DNA of 64,000 bases, taken from NCBI RefSeq assembly GCF_020697055.1, contig NZ_JAJFBP010000021.1, positions 1-64,000 on the forward strand, in the 5' to 3' direction. A program made the position numbers and the translations under genes. Source of the DNA: Panacagrimonas sp. (lineage in GTDB: Bacteria > Pseudomonadota > Gammaproteobacteria > Nevskiales > Nevskiaceae). This document shows, piece by piece, positions 7,994-17,093 of this stretch (positions within the stretch are counted from its first letter, which is position 1; the number at the start of each line of letters is the position of its first letter). Under the pieces are notes generated by a model. The model was not told the DNA's origin, did no database searches, and was given only the letters and a program-made list of their open reading frames with translations.

Positions 7994-9111
7994 GGCGGGA
8001 CTTCCTGAATGTCCAGGTTCGACAGCGGCGCAAGGTACTCGTCGACCGTCAGCAGCCCCGCGCAGGCGCGCGCGCCGATCGCAAGCGGCTGGCCGGCGAC
8101 GATCTTGCGCACCAGCGCGACTGCGGCGCCGCAGGGAACGAAAGGCCCGTGGTTCTGCGCGGCCACCAGGTGCCAGCACCGGGTCAGCGCGTTGCCATCC
8201 GGCCCGAGCCCGGCGAGCTCGACGAACATCCCGCCCTTGTCGCTGACGACGGGTTCGATCCAGCGGCTGATGCGGCTCAGCGGCGCGGCAAACGCCGCCA
8301 TGCTGTCGAGCACCCGCGCCTTGACCAGGCCGGCCAGCGCCCACACCGCGAGGTGTCCGATGGTGCTGGCGAAGCCGGCGTGGAACGTCACGGTCCGCGC
8401 CTGCGGATAGCGATGCGCAAAGACCTCGAGATCGGGGATGTCGCAGCTGCCGAGCCAGCGCACGCCGACCGGATCGGGGAAGCGGTGGCGCTGCAGGTCG
8501 AGCCATCCGTGCGTCCAGACCCAGGCGCCGTCCTGAAGGCGCCGGATCGGCCTGCCGCAGTAGCTGAAGATCCCCTTGACGGTGGCCAGTCCCGGCGCCC
8601 GCGCGCCCGAGGCGATGCCCATCCGGATCGAGTCCAGGCGCGCGAACCCCGGCGCGTAGCGATCCACCACTGCGGACGACAGCGCCGGCACCGAGCTCGC
8701 GCCGCTGATCACGCTGACGCCGCGGGCTTGCGCCTGGCCATCCAGCGACTCGATGCCGGCGACGAACGCACGTCCATCGGCCAGATCCAGGTAATGGCAG
8801 CCGGCCGTGATCGCCGCGCGTGCCACCGTGTAGTCCTGCCCCTGGAAAGGCCCGGCGGTGTGCACCAGCACGTCGACGCCCAGCGCGCGCAGCGAATCGG
8901 GCAACGCGGGGTCGGCCGCGTCGACCCGCACGGCCTGATCGTCCGCCAGCCCGATCCGGCGCGCGACCTGCAAGGCCTTGTCGCGGTCGCGGCCGGCGAT
9001 CAGCACGCGCAGGCCGGCATCGCCGGCGAGCGTGGCCGCGATGCGCTGGCCGAAGAAGCCGTAGCCGCCGAGCACGAGGAGCGTCTTCAAGGTGGCGCAA
9101 GAGTGCCTCAT
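7990..9111 (-). CDS. Saccharopine dehydrogenase-like NAD(P)-binding protein
   Basis: About 373 residues. The N-terminal Rossmann motif VLGGYGFFGQRIAATLA and the following HTAGPFQGQDYTVARAA are typical of the saccharopine dehydrogenase NADP-binding superfamily. These proteins often act on unidentified small molecules rather than saccharopine. I favour the start MRHSCATLKTLLVLGGYG; 14 further upstream codons are in frame. It is coupled to the DUF2269 membrane gene by a 4-nt overlap, a pairing I cannot interpret functionally. No clear ribosome binding site distinguishes the starts. Confidence 0.78.
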   Translation of the reverse strand: MRHSCATLKTLLVLGGYGFFGQRIAATLAGDAGLRVLIAGRDRDKALQVARRIGLADDQAVRVDAADPALPDSLRALGVDVLVHTAGPFQGQDYTVARAAITAGCHYLDLADGRAFVAGIESLDGQAQARGVSVISGASSVPALSSAVVDRYAPGFARLDSIRMGIASGARAPGLATVKGIFSYCGRPIRRLQDGAWVWTHGWLDLQRHRFPDPVGVRWLGSCDIPDLEVFAHRYPQARTVTFHAGFASTIGHLAVWALAGLVKARVLDSMAAFAAPLSRISRWIEPVVSDKGGMFVELAGLGPDGNALTRCWHLVAAQNHGPFVPCGAAVALVRKIVAGQPLAIGARACAGLLTVDEYLAPLSNLDIQEVPP

Positions 9112-9241
9112 TCGTCCGGCCTCTCGCCGCATTTCTGCATGAGGCCGTTGCACGGATCCGCATCGACGCGGCCGGACCTCGCGCGGACACTGTTCGGTGC
9201 ACGCGCCGCGGTCGGAGACGCTGCCGGACCGGCGCGGTGTG

Positions 9242-9811
9242 GTGGGCGTCGATCACATCGCCTTCCTACGCCTCGCTCGACGACCTGCTGGAGAACTACG
9301 CCGAGCTCAAGGATCAGGGCATCCTGCCGTACTGGTGCGTGCACGACGGCCTGTCAATACCGTCGAGCAGAACGTGGCGCTCTTCGACGATGTGCTCGAT
9401 TTTCATCTGTCCGAGCAGGTCCGCGTGGGACCCGAACCCGGCATCCGCGCCGCCGCCTTCATGTTCCGCACGTCCAAGCCGCACGACATCGCCTTCATCG
9501 GCGCGCCGCGATCAGGCCTGCATCACATCGCGTTCCACGTGGACGAATGGGGCGACGTGCTGCGATCGGCCGACATCATGGCCAAGAAGAAAGTGCGGAT
9601 CGACGTCACGCCGCAGCGCCACGGCATCACCCGCGGATCGACGACGTATTTCTTCGATCCTTCGGGGATTCCCAACGAGATCTTCGCCGGCCTCGGCTAC
9701 CTGGCCCAGCCCGACATGCCGCCGATCACCTGGTCGGAGCAGGAGCTGTGGTGCGGGATCTTCTACCACACGGGCGTGGCGTACGAAGGCTTTACCACGG
9801 TCTACACCTGA
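9242..9811 (+). pseudogene. Decayed extradiol dioxygenase mosaic (VOC fragment joined to catechol 2,3-dioxygenase C-terminal part)
   Basis: The 3' part, about 9350-9811 in one frame, is a clear catechol 2,3-dioxygenase C-terminal half. It includes [20 protein letters not shown] (second Fe-ligand His), [25 protein letters not shown] (Glu ligand) and ends [18 protein letters not shown]. The 5' part (about 9264-9350) is in a different frame and reads [20 protein letters not shown]. That resembles a single-domain VOC extradiol protein, not the N-terminal half of a catechol 2,3-dioxygenase. A short VDHIAF segment precedes it in the first frame. At least two frame changes and loss of the N-terminal domain make a functional enzyme unlikely. 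It is a plus-strand relic among minus-strand genes. Confidence 0.75.
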
Positions 9812-10215
9812 GCGTCGCGCCGCCACGTCAGCTGGTGCGCGGACTCGCGCTCCGATGCGCCTTCCGCGGGCAGCGTGATGAGCTTGAGCGTATCGGGACC
9901 GAGCCATTGGATCCGGCGCCGCAGCACCTTGGAGAGCATGCGCAGGTCGGAGGCGAAGTCGACGTGATGGAAGGCCACGCCTTCGACCACGTCGAACCGG
10001 CCCGAGTAGGCGACGAACTGCGGCTGTCCGTCGCCGGCTTTCTCGCGCCGTGCGTGCAGCGGCGACATCAGGAATCCGCACATTCTTCCCTGCGGCGCGT
10101 AGATCAGGCGCCCGGTTCCCTGCTCGGTGTGCGGATAGGAGACCGACCCGTCGCCCGCGACGCGACACCAGGACACGAGCGTCCAGGATCCGAGGAGCCG
10201 GTCAGCGTCGTTCAT
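9802..10215 (-). CDS. Lipocalin-like domain protein
   Basis: About 137 residues, starting [16 protein letters not shown] with an alternative ATG three codons upstream. The LxGSWxLxSW opening and [18 protein letters not shown] segment are typical of small bacterial lipocalin-like proteins (PF13924 type), which form a beta-barrel of unknown ligand. No signal peptide is visible, so it is probably cytoplasmic. Its 3' end overlaps the end of the opposite-strand dioxygenase relic by 10 bp. Confidence 0.75.
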   Translation of the reverse strand: MNDADRLLGSWTLVSWCRVAGDGSVSYPHTEQGTGRLIYAPQGRMCGFLMSPLHARREKAGDGQPQFVAYSGRFDVVEGVAFHHVDFASDLRMLSKVLRRRIQWLGPDTLKLITLPAEGASERESAHQLTWRRDAQV

Positions 10216-10260
10216 GCGTTCCAATCCCAGGGGTGGTGAGCCCGGGATTACAACGCAGAT

Positions 10261-10653
10261 TCAGGCCGGGCGCAGCGCCTGCACCGGTGGCGGCCACGCC
10301 AGCCACAGCATCAGCGTCGCCGGCACGATCACCAGCACGATGTCGAGCGGGAACATCGCGATCGACGAACGTCCCGCGAACAGATCCCAGACGTGCAGCA
10401 ACGAATGCATCATCTGCAGCACCGCCGCCGCGATCGCCGCCCCGGCGCCGCGCAGCGGATCCAGCGCGAACCACGCCATCGCCCAGCCGCAGACGACATA
10501 GGCGCAACCGACGTCGCGCACGAAGTGCGGGTTGAACGGCCCGGTGGGCGGCACGCTCGGAATCAGTCCGAACCAGGTGTCGGGGAACAGCAGCATCGCC
10601 AGCCCGTTGATCGACAGCGTGGCCACCAGGAACCAGGTCAGTGCCTTGCGCAT
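10261..10653 (-). CDS. Small integral membrane protein, function unknown
   Basis: A 130-residue hydrophobic protein with four probable membrane helices (about 5-25, 45-65, 72-92 and 100-120). It has a conserved-looking N-terminal stretch (NGLAMLLFPDTWFGLIPSVP) and a His-rich segment (MMHSLLHVWD). I do not recognise a named family with certainty. It begins 13 nt after the stop of the alpha/beta hydrolase gene on the same strand, so it is probably co-transcribed. Confidence 0.7.
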   Translation of the reverse strand: MRKALTWFLVATLSINGLAMLLFPDTWFGLIPSVPPTGPFNPHFVRDVGCAYVVCGWAMAWFALDPLRGAGAAIAAAVLQMMHSLLHVWDLFAGRSSIAMFPLDIVLVIVPATLMLWLAWPPPVQALRPA

Positions 10654-10666
10654 CGCCTCTCTCCCC

Positions 10667-11545
10667 TCACCTCGGAGCCGCGAGTGTGGACCAGAACTGC
10701 GAGAGCAACGATGCGGTGCGCTGCGGATGTTCTTCCGGGAAGAACAGCCTGGCGCGCGGAATCGTCGTGATCTGCTGCAGGCCCCCCAGGTTCTCGCGCA
10801 GCCATTTCACCGACGGCCCGGTGTCGAACACCAGGTCGCCGTCGCCCCAGATCACCTGCGTCGGAACGGTGGAAGCGTTCAGTCGCTCCGAAACACCGAG
10901 CAGTTGCGCGCGGTGGGTGCGCCAGTCCGCCAGCTTCCTGAACTGTTCGATGCGCGTGGCCGAGGCCAGGATCGGCGCCAGGTAGAGCTCGATGTTCTCC
11001 GCGCTGAACGTCTTCGGGTTTTCGTAGACCAGGCTGCCGAGCTGTTCCTGGCCGAACGCGGCGTCGGTCCGCATCACGCGCATCGCCTCGATGATCGGGC
11101 CTTCGACGACCGCCTGGTAAAAACCTTTGAGCAGTTCGTTGGGCCAGTGCTCGCCAACCTCGCAGTTGGCCAGCGTCAGGCTGCGCACGCGCTCCGGATG
11201 GTTCGCCGCGAAGATCTGCGAGACGCCGCCGCCCGTGTCGTTGCCCACCAGGTCGACCGTCTCGATCTTCAGCGCATCGAGCAGCGCGACCAGCATCCTC
11301 GACTGCGCGGCGAACGAGACGTCCTGAGACGCCGGCACGTCGGTGTAGCCGAGCCCCATCAGGTCGGGCGCGATGCAGCGGCGTTGCGATGCGACGCGCG
11401 CGACCACGTCGCGCCACTGGTAGCCGCACAGCGGCAGCCCGTGCACGAACAGCGCGACGCGACCCGCGCCCTGTTCGAGATACGAGATCCGGCCGAACGG
11501 GGTGTCGGCCTGCCGGCGCGCCTCGTGGAACTCCTGCGGGTTCAT
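10667..11545 (-). CDS. Alpha/beta-fold hydrolase, haloalkane dehalogenase/epoxide hydrolase-like
   Basis: 292 residues from the start MNPQEFHEARRQADTPFG; 23 codons upstream remain open but lack similarity. The oxyanion motif HGLPLCGYQWRD and nucleophile elbow VGNDTGGG carry Asp rather than Ser. This is typical of haloalkane dehalogenases, fluoroacetate dehalogenases and epoxide hydrolases, whose Asp forms an ester intermediate. The cap is helical and a late His (FFPEEHPQ) fits the catalytic His. The substrate is unknown. It is followed by a small membrane protein gene. Confidence 0.82.
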   Translation of the reverse strand: MNPQEFHEARRQADTPFGRISYLEQGAGRVALFVHGLPLCGYQWRDVVARVASQRRCIAPDLMGLGYTDVPASQDVSFAAQSRMLVALLDALKIETVDLVGNDTGGGVSQIFAANHPERVRSLTLANCEVGEHWPNELLKGFYQAVVEGPIIEAMRVMRTDAAFGQEQLGSLVYENPKTFSAENIELYLAPILASATRIEQFRKLADWRTHRAQLLGVSERLNASTVPTQVIWGDGDLVFDTGPSVKWLRENLGGLQQITTIPRARLFFPEEHPQRTASLLSQFWSTLAAPR

Positions 11546-11641
11546 GCGATGGGACTCCTGGATGAGGGGCTGGTAACCAGGCCTCACGCTAGGGTTCGTC
11601 ACGCACCCGGACAATTACGTGGCGCGTAAAGCGTGCGCGCC

Positions 11642-12490
11642 CTATCCGTTTGCGCCTTCCGCGCCGACGCCGTCCAAGGGCGACAGCACGTCGACGCAGT
11701 CGGCCTCGACTTTCAGGCCGAGCAGCGGATCGGCGCGCGTGCGCCCGAGGTTGATCGCGGCGATCGGCAGGCCGCGTTCGGCAGCGCGCAGCGCAAAGCG
11801 ATAGCCCGACCACACCATCAACGAACTGCCGACGATCAGCATCGCGTCCGCCGCGTCGAGCGCGTCCATCGCCTGCTGCACCTGTTCGGGCGGCACGTTG
11901 GCGCCGAAGAAGACCACGTCGGGCTTCAGCGTGCCGACGTCGCATCGATCGCAGTCCGGCACGACGAAGTCCGAGAAGTCGCTGCGTTCGAGATCCGCAT
12001 CACCGTCGGGCGCGTGGCCACCGGCCAGGCCCGCGTATGTCGGATTGAGCTGCAGCAGGCGCACCTGCATCGCCGAGCGTTCGCTGCGCGTGCCGCAGCG
12101 CAGGCACACGACCTGGTCGATCCGGCCGTGCAGATCGATCACCGCGCGACTTCCGGCCTTCTGGTGCAGGCGATCGACGTTCTGCGTCACGAGCCGCGCG
12201 ACGCCGCCACCGCGTTCGAGCCGTGCGAGCGCGCGATGCGCCGCGTTGGGCTGCGCATCACCGATGTGCGCCCAGCCGACCATGCTGCGCGCCCAGTAGC
12301 GCGCTCGCGCGCGGGGATCGCGCACGAACTGCTGGTGCTGGATCGGCTGCGTGCGCTTCCACTGGCCCGCGGCGTCGCGGTAGTCCGGGATGCCGGATCC
12401 GGTGCTGCAGCCCGCACCGGTCAGCACGAACAGCCGCCGATGCCGATCGACGAAGTCGCGTACCGCGAGGACGTTTTCGTCCGGGCTCAC
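11642..12490 (-). CDS. Sir2-family NAD-dependent protein deacylase
   Basis: About 282 residues. NAD-binding motifs are GAGCSTGSGIPDYR and TQNVDRLHQKAG, the catalytic His is in DLHGRIDQ, and zinc is bound by a CLRC ... CDRC pair. The GTG at 12488-12490 is the likely start (VSPDENVLAVRDFVD). It overlaps the TGA stop of the upstream histidine phosphatase gene, implying translational coupling. The family removes acyl groups from lysines using NAD+. The Zn-ribbon insertion between the two Cys pairs is fairly long (about 50 residues). Confidence 0.9.
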   Translation of the reverse strand: MSPDENVLAVRDFVDRHRRLFVLTGAGCSTGSGIPDYRDAAGQWKRTQPIQHQQFVRDPRARARYWARSMVGWAHIGDAQPNAAHRALARLERGGGVARLVTQNVDRLHQKAGSRAVIDLHGRIDQVVCLRCGTRSERSAMQVRLLQLNPTYAGLAGGHAPDGDADLERSDFSDFVVPDCDRCDVGTLKPDVVFFGANVPPEQVQQAMDALDAADAMLIVGSSLMVWSGYRFALRAAERGLPIAAINLGRTRADPLLGLKVEADCVDVLSPLDGVGAEGANG

Positions 12491-13254
12491 GCGTCCGGCG
12501 ACGACCCCTTGAGCCGGTCCACGAGCGCCGAGATCTGCTCGGCCATCACTTCGGAATCGATCCGCCGCAGGTTGCGCTTGTCCGGATCCAGCGCCGTGAA
12601 ATTGGCCAGGCGCACGTGATGGCGCAGCACGCGCCGGCTGGCGGCGTCGATGTCCACGTCGAGAACCGTGATGCCGCAGTGGTCCTGGTCGAATGCGCCG
12701 AACGCCGACAACGAGGCCGAGCGCGTGGCCCAGCACATCGCGGCGCGGATGAATCCGCCGTGCGTGGCCAGCAGCACCGTGTGCCCGGTCGCGTCCAGCG
12801 CCAGCGCGTTCATCGTCTCGAACGCGCGGTCGGCGTACTCGCGATAGAAATCACCGACACCGAAGATCCGCGCGCCGGGCTCGTCCGCGTGCCAGAGCTG
12901 GTAGGCGAAGGCGTGCAGACGCTCGTTCAATCCGCCCTGCCCATGGGCCACGGCCTGCGCGAGGTCGATGCCGATCTCGCGATAGGCCGGCGAGGTCTGC
13001 AATGCGAGCCCCGGATGGGCCTGCAGGATGATCCCGGCGGTCTGCTGCGCCCGGGTCATGTCGGACGACCAGGCTTCGTCGAACGGCACCTGGCTCAGGA
13101 AATCGCGCGCCGCCTCGGCCTGGCGGGTGCCCTGCGGCGTCAGCGTCACGTCGGGTGTGTAGCGCGCCGAATTGGCGCCCTGTCCGATCGCGTGACCGTG
13201 ACGGACCAGATAGATGCGGCGACGCGTGTGCGTCTCGTCGTAGGGAAGTTGCAT
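12487..13254 (-). CDS. Histidine phosphatase superfamily protein (phosphoglycerate mutase-like)
   Basis: 255 residues, start MQLPYDETHTRRRIYLVRHG. The catalytic signature VRHGHAIGQG and second His in LLATHGGFIRA identify the RHG histidine phosphatase fold. The substrate cannot be deduced because the family covers phosphatases for sugars, nucleotides and cofactors. The stop overlaps the GTG start of the sirtuin gene. Confidence 0.88.
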   Translation of the reverse strand: MQLPYDETHTRRRIYLVRHGHAIGQGANSARYTPDVTLTPQGTRQAEAARDFLSQVPFDEAWSSDMTRAQQTAGIILQAHPGLALQTSPAYREIGIDLAQAVAHGQGGLNERLHAFAYQLWHADEPGARIFGVGDFYREYADRAFETMNALALDATGHTVLLATHGGFIRAAMCWATRSASLSAFGAFDQDHCGITVLDVDIDAASRRVLRHHVRLANFTALDPDKRNLRRIDSEVMAEQISALVDRLKGSSPDA

Positions 13255-13294
13255 GCGAGGGGTGGGGTGCGGTGCGGCGGGTGCCGTTCGAATA

Positions 13295-13732
13295 TCAGCC
13301 CGCGGCAGCAATCGGCTTGCCTTGAATCGTCGCCACGATGTGCCGGGCGCTCGCCTCGTCGCGGTGCTCGCAGAGATAGATGCCCTGCCAGGTGCCCAGG
13401 CGCAGGCGTCCATGGCCGATCGGAACGTGGAGTTCGCAGCTCAGCAGGCTGCTCTTGATGTGCGCCGGCATGTCCTCGGCGCCTTCGTCGACGTGGCGGA
13501 AATAGGGCGCGCCGTCCGGTACCGCCTGGTCGAACCAGCGCTCGAAGTCCTTGCGCACGGTCGGATCGGCGTTCTCGTTGATCGTCAGCGCAGCCGACGT
13601 GTGCTGCAGGAACAGGTGCAGCAGCCCGGTTTCGATCCCGCGCAGCGCGGGCAGCGCCGCGACGATCTCGTCGGTGACCAGGTGGAAGCCGCGCGCCCGG
13701 GGACGCAGTCGAATGTCGGTCTGATGCCACAT
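13295..13732 (-). CDS. yjbQ: YjbQ-family (UPF0047) protein
   Basis: 145 residues starting MWHQTDIRLRPRARGFHLVT; two further upstream codons are also open. The signature HTSAALTINENADP, the acidic HVDEGAEDMPAHIKSSLL and GTWQGIYLCEHRD are diagnostic of YjbQ proteins, which have weak thiamine-phosphate synthase activity and an unclear real role. It stands 40 nt upstream of the histidine phosphatase gene and probably shares its transcript. Confidence 0.9.
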   Translation of the reverse strand: MWHQTDIRLRPRARGFHLVTDEIVAALPALRGIETGLLHLFLQHTSAALTINENADPTVRKDFERWFDQAVPDGAPYFRHVDEGAEDMPAHIKSSLLSCELHVPIGHGRLRLGTWQGIYLCEHRDEASARHIVATIQGKPIAAAG

Positions 13733-13820
13733 GGGCACAGCCTACCCGCCCCGGCACGACGACGTCGGGAAGGCGGCGCCCTTACGACGATCGTGCGTGT
13801 CGACTATCCGCCCTTGCGGG

Positions 13821-14411
13821 CTACGGGCATTGCGCGATGCCGGGAATCGACGGAATCGCGGACAGGTATTCGTAGATCGCCTGCAGATCCCGATCGGTCA
13901 TCTCCTGGTGCGATGGCCACGGCATCACGCGCAGCAGGCGCGGTGGAATGTTGGTGTCGTGCGGATCCTGCCCGGTGCGCATGACGTGCACGAATTGCGC
14001 GAGCGTCAGCCCGCCCGGCTTGCCGTCCTGCGGCGTGAGGTTGCGCGAGATCACGCAACCGTTCAGGCCCACCGGATACGGAACGTTGGGAATGAACAGC
14101 CGTCCGCCGGCCAGGAACCGATCCGCGTTGACCTGCTTGGCCTGCCCGGCAAAAGGATCGCCGCCCGCCTTGTAGGCCGGAGACGTGTGGCAGTCGTTGC
14201 ATCCGCCGACGCTGTTCACCAGGTAGCTGCCCGTTCCCACCAGGTCGCGGTTGCGGCCGTGCAGGTTCAGCGGCACCGGCGACATTTCGAAACCGCGTTT
14301 GGCCGGGTTCTGGGCTTGCGTCGGAAGGGCTGCGCCCAGTCCGAGCGCGACGATCAGCCCGGTGATCAGAGACGTCGTTCTACGACCGGGATTCGCTGTA
14401 GCCGCTGCCAT
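13821..14411 (-). CDS. Secreted c-type cytochrome
   Basis: 196 residues with a Sec signal peptide (hydrophobic core about 15-30, probable cleavage after TQAQ). One haem-binding motif, CNDCH, lies in SVGGCNDCHTSPAYKAGG. The C-terminal RTGQDPHDTN...LLRVMPWPSH supplies a candidate axial Met. The layout resembles alcohol/aldehyde dehydrogenase cytochrome subunits (DUF-type diheme relatives) but with a single haem. It should act in the periplasm as an electron carrier. No partner dehydrogenase is adjacent. Confidence 0.85.
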   Translation of the reverse strand: MAAATANPGRRTTSLITGLIVALGLGAALPTQAQNPAKRGFEMSPVPLNLHGRNRDLVGTGSYLVNSVGGCNDCHTSPAYKAGGDPFAGQAKQVNADRFLAGGRLFIPNVPYPVGLNGCVISRNLTPQDGKPGGLTLAQFVHVMRTGQDPHDTNIPPRLLRVMPWPSHQEMTDRDLQAIYEYLSAIPSIPGIAQCP

Positions 14412-14545
14412 GTCACTCCTCCCTATGACGATCCCGCGTGATGAGGAACGGAGCTGCACCTGCGTGGGGCGGCAGCGATGATGCGAAGCGCCGGTACTGT
14501 ACCCCTCGGATTGAACGCACGGCGAGGGATTTCGGAGACGCGCGA

Positions 14546-15163
14546 TCAGCGCGGCAGCAGGCCGATTCCCGCGGCGGTCGTGCGGAACTGGTCGGCGTTG
14601 TTCCGGCTCGGGTAGGGCTGATCGGGAACGGGCACCCCGAGGAAGGCGCACAGCGGTTCCCAACCCTCGCCCGCTTCGTGGACCAGCAGCCGTTCGGGCG
14701 CGATCGTGTCCTTCACCGCTCGAACGTTGGCCTCGTACACGGCGATCGCGTGATCGCGATCCTGCGGTCGGCCGCCGAACACCTGGTCGCGCACCAGCGC
14801 CAGGCCCAGCGATGCCGGGTCGGTGCTGTTCTGCATCGCCGGCACCAACGTCTGGGCGAAGCTCTCCCACCAGCTCTCGGCGCTGCGCCAGGTCAGCACG
14901 ACCCTGGCACGCGGGTAATAGTCGGCCAGCTCCTTCCAGTAGTGCGCCGAAGGCCAGTCCATGCACGACGCGAAACCGTCGAACAGCGCATCCCAGCCGA
15001 TCGGGGCGCCCTGCACGAAAGCGCGCCATAGGCGCTTTTGTTCTTCGTTCCGGTTGACCTCGAGCATGTGATGGCACGGCCCGCGCCCGATCAGGTTCAG
15101 GGCCTCGCGCATCGAATCGGTTCCGGTCCGGCCAAAGCCTGCGCCGATCACTTCGAGCGTCAT
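14546..15163 (-). CDS. Sulfotransferase-family protein
   Basis: 205 residues. The N-terminal P-loop-like motif GAGFGRTGTDSMREAL binds the 5'-phosphosulfate of PAPS in this family. The segment YYPRARVVLTWRSAESWWES matches the 3'-phosphate-binding region. It belongs to the short 'sulfotransferase family protein' group found in bacteria and eukaryotes with unknown acceptors. It starts 13 nt downstream of the lipoprotein gene on the same strand. Confidence 0.83.
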   Translation of the reverse strand: MTLEVIGAGFGRTGTDSMREALNLIGRGPCHHMLEVNRNEEQKRLWRAFVQGAPIGWDALFDGFASCMDWPSAHYWKELADYYPRARVVLTWRSAESWWESFAQTLVPAMQNSTDPASLGLALVRDQVFGGRPQDRDHAIAVYEANVRAVKDTIAPERLLVHEAGEGWEPLCAFLGVPVPDQPYPSRNNADQFRTTAAGIGLLPR

Positions 15164-15176
15164 CTGCGTGTCTCCG

Positions 15177-16190
15177 TCAACAAAGTCCGGGGCTGCTCAC
15201 GATCTCGGCGCGGGTAAGCGTAACGCTCGCGCCATCGGCGACCTGGTACGTGGCCCCGTCCGAATCGAAGGTCACGGTCACCGTGGTCGTGCCGTTGCTG
15301 ATCTCGATCTGCCCACCATCGGGATAGCGGCTCTCGTCCAGCGTGACCGGGTCGATCGTCGCGATGCGCGCCTGCCCGCCGACGCAGGTGCGCGTCGCAT
15401 ACCGGTACGGTCCGTCGAGCGTCAGCGTCTCGCTGGCCGCGTCGAACCGCATCACGAAGGGATCGCCGCCGACGCCACGGACGACGCTCGATGCGTCGTA
15501 TTGCGCGCCCTGGCGCCGTTCGCGACGGATCTCGCGAACACTGCGCGATTCGGTCAGCGTCGGCGACAGGAAGTACTCGGTCTGGCCGCGCAGGTCCCGA
15601 TAGTCGACGTCGTTGGGCACGTCGTCGTCGCGGTGCTGCTCGGCATAACGACCGCCGTCGATCCCGTACACCTCGTAGGCATGCGAGGTGTCGTCGGGTG
15701 CCACGGCCGAGTCGCCCTGTTCGAGATACCCGTCGAACGTCGTGAACAGGCCGCCGCCGGCCGCGTCGTCTTCCGCACAGGCGACGTCGACCTCGGTGGT
15801 GAACGTGACGGTCTTCGACACTTCGAAGTGGTCGAACGCGCGCGTTGCGCTGCCGCCGTCGGTGGTGCGCGTGCCGCCGCGTCCGCACTGTTCGAGTTCG
15901 GCCGCCTTGGGCTGCACCAGCGCAAGGCGCCGGGCCGCCGCTGCGCCTTCGCCCAGATCGAGATTGAAGAACGCGGCGTAGACGTCGATCGCGTTGCCGA
16001 TCTCACCCAATACCTGGGCCTTGGTGCTCAGCGCGATCGGCGTGGTCGGCGCGGTGGGGATTTCCTCGACCGGTCCCGGTACACCGCCCCCGCCCCCGCC
16101 GCCACCGCCACCGCCACCGCCACCACAGGCCGACACCAGAACGACGCCCGACGCCAGCATCGCGGTGCGAAGGGACCTGCGGGTGCTCAT
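15177..16190 (-). CDS. Hypothetical lipoprotein with polyglycine linker
   Basis: 337 residues, start MSTRRSLRTAMLASGVVLVS. The lipobox VSAC is followed directly by about 14 glycines, encoded by a CCGCCA/CCCCCG-type microsatellite at about 16085-16125. The mature protein should be lipid-anchored and exposed to periplasm or surface. The body is rich in beta-strand-like Thr/Val segments and has paired Cys (CGRGG, CAED, TCVGG). I recognise no domain. The microsatellite could vary in length between cells and change the linker. Confidence 0.75.
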   Translation of the reverse strand: MSTRRSLRTAMLASGVVLVSACGGGGGGGGGGGGGGVPGPVEEIPTAPTTPIALSTKAQVLGEIGNAIDVYAAFFNLDLGEGAAAARRLALVQPKAAELEQCGRGGTRTTDGGSATRAFDHFEVSKTVTFTTEVDVACAEDDAAGGGLFTTFDGYLEQGDSAVAPDDTSHAYEVYGIDGGRYAEQHRDDDVPNDVDYRDLRGQTEYFLSPTLTESRSVREIRRERRQGAQYDASSVVRGVGGDPFVMRFDAASETLTLDGPYRYATRTCVGGQARIATIDPVTLDESRYPDGGQIEISNGTTTVTVTFDSDGATYQVADGASVTLTRAEIVSSPGLC

Positions 16191-16265
16191 CGGCTCGGGC
16201 TCACGCACATTCGACCGCCTTTTATACGACGAATCCCGTTGCGCGAATCCCCGCACGGTTCGGGC

Positions 16266-16913
16266 TCACCGCTGGAAGATCCCCGCCACGCCCAGCGCGG
16301 CCAGCATCAGCAACCCGCCGGCGACCCAGGCAAACGCCCGCGCTGCGCCAGGTCGCGTGATCCATCGCACCGCCCGGCCGCCGATCCAGGCGTATCCGGA
16401 CAGGATCACGACGTCCACCACGGTGCCCACGCCGCACAGCACGGCCATCTGCGATGCGACGGAACCCGAGCCCGGATCGACAAACTGCGGCAGGAAGGCC
16501 ACCAGGTACAGGATCGCCTTGGGATTCGAGCCCTGCACGGCGATGCCTTCGAGCCAGGTGGCGCGCAGGCTGCGCCGCGTCGCGCCGACGCCCGGGGTAT
16601 GGGCGGCGCTCACCTGCTCGGCCGTGACCGGATGGCGGATCGTCTGGATGGCGATCCACACGATGTAGGCCGCGCCGATCCACTGCACGACGAGGAACAC
16701 CGACGGGAACGCTTCGACCAGCACGCCGACGCCGAGCGCGGCGAACGCGATGAACCCGACGTTCATCGTGGTGATGCCCGCCACCGCCGCCGCGCCGACG
16801 CGCGACCCGAACAACATCGCGCGCGAAACGATCAGCAGCACAGCCGGACCCGGAACCAGGCTGTACGCGGCCGTGACGGCGAGAAAAAGCGTGAGGGCCT
16901 GAAGCGTCGGCAA
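16266..16913 (-). CDS. LysE/RhtB-family amino acid exporter
   Basis: 215 residues with about six hydrophobic segments. The N-terminal PGPAVLLIVSRAMLFGSRVG and later NPKAILYLVAFLPQFV match the LysE/RhtB translocator family, which exports amino acids or homoserine lactone-like molecules across the inner membrane. The start ATG opens MPTLQALTLFLAVTAAYS. The substrate is not predictable. It is separated from upstream genes by a long non-coding gap containing a terminator. Confidence 0.87.
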   Translation of the reverse strand: MPTLQALTLFLAVTAAYSLVPGPAVLLIVSRAMLFGSRVGAAAVAGITTMNVGFIAFAALGVGVLVEAFPSVFLVVQWIGAAYIVWIAIQTIRHPVTAEQVSAAHTPGVGATRRSLRATWLEGIAVQGSNPKAILYLVAFLPQFVDPGSGSVASQMAVLCGVGTVVDVVILSGYAWIGGRAVRWITRPGAARAFAWVAGGLLMLAALGVAGIFQR

Positions 16914-17093
16914 GGCGCGGAGAGCCTCCGTTCATGGAACCGGACGCGCCATGATCGGGGCGCGCGCGGCCAGCGTCACCTGGGATGAAAAAGGTTCTTC
17001 GTCGAAGACGGGGAAAGCGGTTGAGCCACCGAACACACCGAACACGCTTAAAAAGCGATGCGGGTATGGATCCTCGTGCAGCAGAACGCTCGT

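Noticed and set aside
9197..9811. An intact 204-residue dioxygenase
   Set aside because: The first about 50 residues are not family-like and a homologous fragment lies in another frame, so it is treated as a pseudogene.
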